A stretch of DNA of 64,000 bases from Nymphaea colorata (lineage: Eukaryota; Streptophyta; Magnoliopsida; Nymphaeales; Nymphaeaceae). Below are positions 58,144-64,000 of the stretch, in pieces (the stretch's first letter is position 1; every line of letters begins with the position of its first letter). The notes under the pieces are model-generated. The model did no database searches, was not told where the DNA came from, and saw only the letters and a program-made list of their open reading frames with translations. Position numbers and translations under genes: made by a program. The DNA lies in NCBI RefSeq assembly GCF_008831285.2, contig NC_045147.1, forward strand, positions 21,034,981 through 21,098,980, written 5' to 3'.

Positions 58144-61100
58144 TCATCCGGAATTTTTAGGTTTCACCAGATCAGCACCACTTACGTATCTGGCCACAAA
58201 ACCCAGAAACCGGAATGGTGCTCCAATCAGGGGTGCATCAGACAGTGGGACCTCCCCCTCTTCAACAACCAACTCTGTACTCGGTTTTTCTTCACTTGCT
58301 TTGCTTTCAGCTTCTGCTTCCTCGACTATCTCTATGTTGTCATAAGTGACGGGGACTTCATCGAACTGAATCCGGGAACTGATACCTTCGCTAGGAATAA
58401 CATTATTCTCACTCCCTTGCTCTACATGGTTAGGCAGATGGCTGTTCATGGGACGTGGACTGCCAGCCTTTTCACTGGATTGTGGTGGGTGCATGTGGGT
58501 GGGAATTGTAGCTGGGAATGAAGCAATTTGAACTGGATAAGTATCAATATGGATGGGAGCAGAACCCCTGAAGGTAGGAGTCATGGAAGCGCTTGCATCA
58601 AAAGATGTAACAGTGGGAACTTCAATCTGTTGTGATGATTTCAGAGCACTTGTCTCACCAGGTAGTTGTGTGGGAATCACTGAGCTGGTGGGAAATTCAG
58701 CTATATTCACTGCCATTGATGCGCTTTTAAGTTGATCAATCCGTATATGCAGTTCATTGACCTGCAACTTAATTTATAAGTTAGTTGCACAACGTCATCC
58801 ATGTACCAAGCATGCTTGCTTGGATGCATTTGCATAATCAGAAACAGCTTTTTCCACATCCAGTACATGAAGTAGTTAAACTACTGGCTGCAGTTTAAGA
58901 TTCATCCAACTTTGCATTTTTCCAAATCATTTTGCATGTCAAACACGCCTATTAAAATATTCAAGCCTGTCAATAGTTTAACACTTCAGATAAAGCCCAA
59001 CGCAATTAATTTTATGTTCACCCTCTGGAGCATATGACTGCAAGCAAGATAAAGTTTAAGCATGCAAGTATGAGAATAACTGCAATAACAAAATACAGCT
59101 ATCATCCTAATACCAATATCGTTCCATTTATAAGAACACGATCAGCATTATGAATTTACCATGGTACCAGCACAGTCGTTATCAAGAATTTATCATGGTA
59201 CCAGCACAGTCGTTAACAAAAAAAGGAAGGAACAAATATCAATGATAAGCATAACATTGGTAGGATTTTGTTGCGACATTTTCTATTCCTGAAATTATTC
59301 AGTTAGCGGCCATATTTTGAGCTTTACCATTTAGAGCATTTGAAGATGCTCTATTTGATGCTAACTAGACATAGCTATCAACATTCTCAAGGGTTGACTT
59401 TTTATTTATTAGCCATGAGAATGCAATGAGTCGAATTATAGGACAATGCCCTCTGAAGATGCATCCATCCCCATCGAAGCAATTTTGTAACTGTTTAGAA
59501 GCATGACATGCCACCAAACTTAATACTTGAGCTCTCATGTACTACATGTTATAAGGCTCTTTTTCAAAGTAAATTCATTGACCAACAAAAATTCTGAATC
59601 AAGAATACAAAATGTCATAGAGCTTTAACCTACCTCTCCCATAAGCTTTACATTTTGAGTCATCAGTTTCTCTACAAGTGCATTACTTCCTCCTCTATGA
59701 ACACTCTGATCATCATCTTGAGGTAATATCTGTAGTTCAAAAATAAAATAGTTCGTTACAACTTACAGTGACAGGTGAAAGCATATCCCGAAACTGATTT
59801 GTAGACAACTTTTCATGTTTTCCAAACACCACCACCAGTTTGGATCCAACACAAATAGAGAATCATCAAGAAAGCTGCTAAATTAGAAAAGAAACCAACA
59901 CAAGTGAAAAGAATAAATAGGCAACACAAATGAAAAAATAAACAGGTATCCGCAAGGAGGTAACATAAACAATTAATGACGTACAAAAAACCACTAACAC
60001 TTTCTTGGAACAACTGAAATAATAAGCATCAAAATACGATCACAAAAACACAAGGGCTTTCCCATCACCATTAGAGAGAAGTAGTACTCAAGATCCTTTT
60101 TTATCGCTGAAAGAATAGCACCTAATTGGACTCCAGTAATAGTTAAGGCTGCCAAGTATGGCCCTAAAACAGAAAAAAAAAATAACTAGAAGAATCAACA
60201 TATCATCTATCATGAGATTAGATATACCATCGTACCAAGTCAACTGACTGATACATAATAACTATGAACATTGTCCTCAAACCATCATGTGCAGGAGAAC
60301 CATTCAACATCTAAGATTGTTAACCTCCACCAGTAACAAAGGAAGCTGTACCTGAGATTCAGCATGAAAGGTAAGTTTACTGAGCTGCTGTATATGCAAT
60401 TCCAAGTCATTGATCCTAGAAACCAGTTCCAGACGCTCTTGTAGGAGCTGATCCTTGGTTGAATTCAACTCCTTCACCTGTCAGACTTTGTTATTTAATT
60501 TTCATATCAGGAACCTTGATAAAACCTTTGAAACCTACCATGACCTAATGATGCACAGAAAGGGAAGCAAGGATTTCATATGCCATAAAGCAAAAAGCAC
60601 ATAAAGCAGTGTTAACAAACCCAGGCCTAATCAAGAAGCATGCTAGAATTTTCTGGGGCAAGGCCAATATGCAAAAGCAGTTGTTGTTTTTTTAATTTAT
60701 GCCACAAATGCAGAACAAAATGATTCAAATACTGTAGATAAACAAGTGTTATCATCTTCTATTCCAACTCAAGAAGTGGATCATCTTATACTGAATTAGG
60801 CAGAGTTTTTTTGTTTGTACAATTATTTTGGTAATCTATTGCTTCAATGAGCAGCTTGAAGCAAAAGAAGAACTAATGTCTGTAAAGAAGAATAATTTTA
60901 ATCACAAATCCAGGACCTTTTAATATTGATCTTGTACTTTGAGGTCTACAGGATATCTTCATTTCCAGTAAGCTGTGAGATAAACAAACAACCTAATTCA
61001 TGATTGCGATCTTTCACAAAATAGCCAATTATACATTCAGATATCGTTCATACGACAGGATTATTAGATTCGAGTTTGCAATGGATCCATACAACGTAAA

Positions 61101-63722
61101 AATCTTTCCTTCTCATCAGGTTTTGGAGTTATTCTTTATATTATCCATTGACCAATGAATAAGGTGGGTGAATACTCGAAAGTTTACTACAATCACTCAC
61201 TCAGTCAATAATCAGAACCAATCAAAGCATCTCTAAAGTGGTATGCAGCTCTTATTTACTGATCAATTCACATGGATATGGATGATCTGATGTTTCCAGA
61301 ATATAAAACTCTTTGCCAACCATGTTTTCAGAAAAGCGTTTGATGTAATGCTGGACAGAAAGGCATCTCGCTAATCTAAAGAAAACTTGCTCAATTTAGT
61401 TTGAAGATAAACAGTTCTTTCCTGTCAAAGCAGGAAACATTCAGGTAGATTGCTTAGTAATTGCTATATGAGCCACCACTGTAGCATCCGCATAAAGAAA
61501 AGTAGAAAACATAGAGCGCTATCTTAAATTAAACTCACAGTATGCTAATTCCTCAGCAGAAAGAATAATTATTAGAAGAAGAAAAATGCAATTGAAGAGG
61601 TCAAAAATACAGCTACCTCTGTCTGGAATATGGTATTAGCTTCGCTTAGTCTTGCAACCATTTCCTTAATTGATGACTGGAAAAGATACAAAAGTACTGT
61701 AAGAAATATCAAATATGAAATGACTGTAAGAAATATGAAATGACTACATATTCATTAAACAGATGCCCACAGTTTAGTTTCACTAATACATGGAGCAAAC
61801 GACCTTCTAACTTCAATTAGGAAATCCCATGACCTAAGGAGAACAAAGAGAATAAACCTTTGACTATAAGCATTTACAGGCATAAACGATTATCGCAATC
61901 AAAAGTATTTATCAATAAATGATTACCACAATCAAGAGTACTGATCAATGTGCTGCACCATGTTCCATCCTACCAACTAGATGCAATAACTTCTAACCTC
62001 AACAGCAAACTTGACTGACAGATAAACTGATAACATAGACAAACTGCCTCACCACTTTTGCAGTGATCTTCACAATGGATGCACAAAAGAACAGACCTCG
62101 AGTCATAACATCAGTGCCTGTGTCACATACTAGCAAGCTTATAACCATTACCCAGTCCATGTTTCTCTATTTAAGAACTGCTGACAGTTGCATCCTTTCT
62201 TTATATACCTTTTTTTAAAAAAAAAAAAAGTGAAATGAATAGTATCAGTTTTGAGTGAGAAACTAAAAAAAAAAAGAAAAGAACATTTCCACGATAACAA
62301 ATGTTCCCATTCCAAAAGAGTGTGAGGTCGTGGGATGCGTGTGCGAGTATAGAACACCACTGCCACACCCAAAAGTTTCAAGGATCCGCACTCTTTCTTG
62401 CCAATAAGAAATGATCATCCTAGTGAAGTAGATCAGACAAAGTGAAAATAATGAATACACCACCAATGATTATTATATACAGCATAGTAAATAGAGGCGA
62501 CGTTCCACATTCCAAAGAATGAGGAAAACAAATGAAAATAATTTTTCTCCCTTTATGACATCAAAAGCGTTACCTCCTCCAAAGTCCAGGCTTTCTTCTC
62601 ATCTTCTAATATTCCGATATGTTCTTCAAGGCAGGCCTGATAAATTAAAAGGAAGCTGTTTTCAGGAACATGAATATGGATCACTCTTTTCTATTTCATC
62701 TCATAAATTAAAAAGAAACATAAGCACAGGGATGAGTCTTCTTGAAGTTATGTGGTGTAAATTCAGAAAAAACTTATATGGATTCAATGAGTACTTATAA
62801 ATGAACGGGGGTAGTGAGGTAATACTACCTCCTTCTCTAGCCAACACTTCTTTTCAGATTCAAGACGTGCAAGCTCAACCTCAAGCATGGCCTAGAAAAA
62901 CAAAAAAAAGTTGTGAAAGAAATTCAGATAGAGATGGATAGCCTGCAAAAATCAACAAAGGGAATATTACCTTCTTCTCCAGCCAAGAATTTTTTTCTGA
63001 TTCAAGACGTGCAAGTTCACCTTCAAGCATGGCCTGGAAAACAAATTCCTGAAAAAAATTAGATATAGACGGATAACATACAAATAAAGAAACAGCTGCC
63101 GTAATCTGCAACTTGAAAACAAGCTGGTTATACATTTACAAGGCATCAGTCATGAAATAGTGCAGAGAAAAATACACATGCGTAGCAGAAATGCCAAGTC
63201 TGAAAATATGATGCCTAATACATAATAACTGCCAGTATATCATGAATTCTTTCAAATTCTTGGTGCCCTTTAAATGCTGCAAATCTTCTTGACAGCTTTC
63301 GAACATGCATGTCTAAGATTTGACTAAAACCAACCAACCAAACTTACTGAATAATGTATGTCCAGCCAGATGCACATCATTAGGTACATAAACAGTGCAA
63401 AAGTAAAGTACATTGAACATTGACTTACCTTCTTGACATTTTACGGTAGATGGTCAGACTAAGGATATCACCTTTGAATTTGGAGTATTAGTTGATTTGC
63501 AATTTTGCATTTCACTATGATTATTTTCTTGATATACGAATCTTGTGAAAGAGCAAGAAATATCTTAGAATGATCTCTCTCTAAGTCACAGTGGTGCGTT
63601 AAGTATGCCCCTGTACGTGTACCAATGGTGGTAGGGGTTTGGTATGTTTGGATCGGTTCCAGGTTGAAACAAGCCACACTTTCTTACCATTTTAATTTAC
63701 ATCCAATGTCTCCCTCCTCCAT
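58144..63722 (-). CDS. Plant coiled-coil protein of unknown function, nine exons
   Basis: I reconstructed a 388-residue protein from minus-strand exons 63688-63722 (ATG at 63720-63722), 63472-63514, 62971-63033, 62829-62891, 62574-62636, 61617-61676, 60352-60477, 59634-59729 and 58144-58761. All phases agree. The second exon is the least certain (donor AAAG|GTGATA). Residues about 27-185 are heptad-rich: three 21-residue exons (EGELARLESEKNSWLEK, EVELARLESEKKCWLEK, EEHIGILEDEKKAWTLE), then KELNSTKDQLLQERLELVSR and VNELHIRIDQLK. The acidic, low-complexity C-terminal half ends in a hydrophobic block, LIGAPFRFLGFVARYVSG, just before the tail, which could be a short membrane-associating helix. 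I do not recognise a characterised family, so no function is proposed. Confidence 0.82.
62574..63033 (-). repeat. Three 63-nt coiled-coil exons, two nearly identical
   Basis: Exons 62971-63033, 62829-62891 and 62574-62636 are each exactly 63 nt (21 codons, three heptads) in phase 0. The first two differ at only a few codons and share GCCATGCTTGA and CTTGCACGTCTTGAATC, showing recent exon duplication. The third is related but diverged. Confidence 0.85.
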
Positions 63723-64000
63723 CGATGCCTCTCACGGTTTCTTCTTCAGCCGCAATATAACTCAAAAGCAGATGGCTGGAAGTGAGAAGCTTCACCACCT
63801 GGTGGTGACTGGCAGACAGGCGACGGCAGTCTTCAGCATCACTAGCGGCATAAGTTTTTTTTTTTCATTTTACTATTTTTTTGGGTTTTTTGCATTGTTT
63901 CCCCCTTTTTTGTTTTTCATATGCTGTTTCTCCCTTTTTTTCATTCGATTCTGTTTTTCATATGTTGTTTTCCCTTTTGTTGTATTTCCTTTGTTACTAC
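63723..64000 (-). promoter_or_regulatory. Leader and promoter side of the coiled-coil gene
   Basis: Upstream of the ATG on the minus strand is a moderately GC-rich leader (to about 63850). Beyond it, to the window edge, the minus strand is purine-rich (poly-A/GA; T-rich on plus). No clear TATA box is visible before the window ends. Confidence 0.4.

Noticed and set aside
1-64000. tRNA and rRNA genes, organellar insertions
   Set aside because: I looked for tRNA cloverleaf words, rRNA conserved blocks and recognisable plastid or mitochondrial genes and saw none. Only the short primer binding sites matching tRNA-iMet were found. A covariance-model search would be decisive.

Overview
The window is plant nuclear DNA, most likely from an angiosperm. 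It has intron-containing genes with GT...AG junctions, an NPH3/BTB phototropin-signalling family gene, an LRR receptor-like kinase, a chromodomain-bearing Ty3/gypsy polyprotein, tRNA-iMet-type primer binding sites and long AT-rich intergenic DNA. No bacterial, viral or organellar gene set is present. I cannot name the species.

Layout: 1-810 looks like the end of a plus-oriented LTR (hairpin, TATA, CT-rich leader, degenerate PBS). 1393-5510 is the 3' part of a minus-oriented Ty3/gypsy chromovirus, dead by two in-frame nonsense codons and a 5' truncation. 6920-7283 is a frameshifted coding relic. 7.5-15.3 kb is gene-poor and holds one palindromic repeat cluster with a possible captured exon. 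15366-20470 (+) is a complete five-exon NPH3/BTB gene of about 572 codons with a repeat-filled second intron.

From 22.1 to 46.2 kb is a large complex duplication. A unit of about 10 kb (Z1 about 23.5-33.46 kb, Z2 about 34.5-43.74 kb) lies in direct tandem, punctuated by three copies of a Y segment and bracketed by two copies of an X segment. The Z copies carry LTR/PBS relics, nested duplications, an inverted and relocated block, a conspicuously homogenised 872-bp block, and a GC-rich first-exon-like region at their right ends. 46655-47015 is a hAT-type MITE with an 8-bp target duplication.

49.5-56.46 kb (+) is a class III LRR receptor-like pseudokinase gene with a probable 5' UTR exon and a long leader intron. 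58144-63722 (-) is a convergent coiled-coil protein gene, reconstructed from nine exons, with duplicated 63-nt heptad exons. The two are unrelated neighbours sharing a 1.7-kb convergent spacer.

The three complete genes are ordinary plant genes. The unusual content is structural: the tandem array and its internal rearrangements, and a fragment resembling the receptor gene's leader intron placed beside the array. I found no new enzymatic or defence system.
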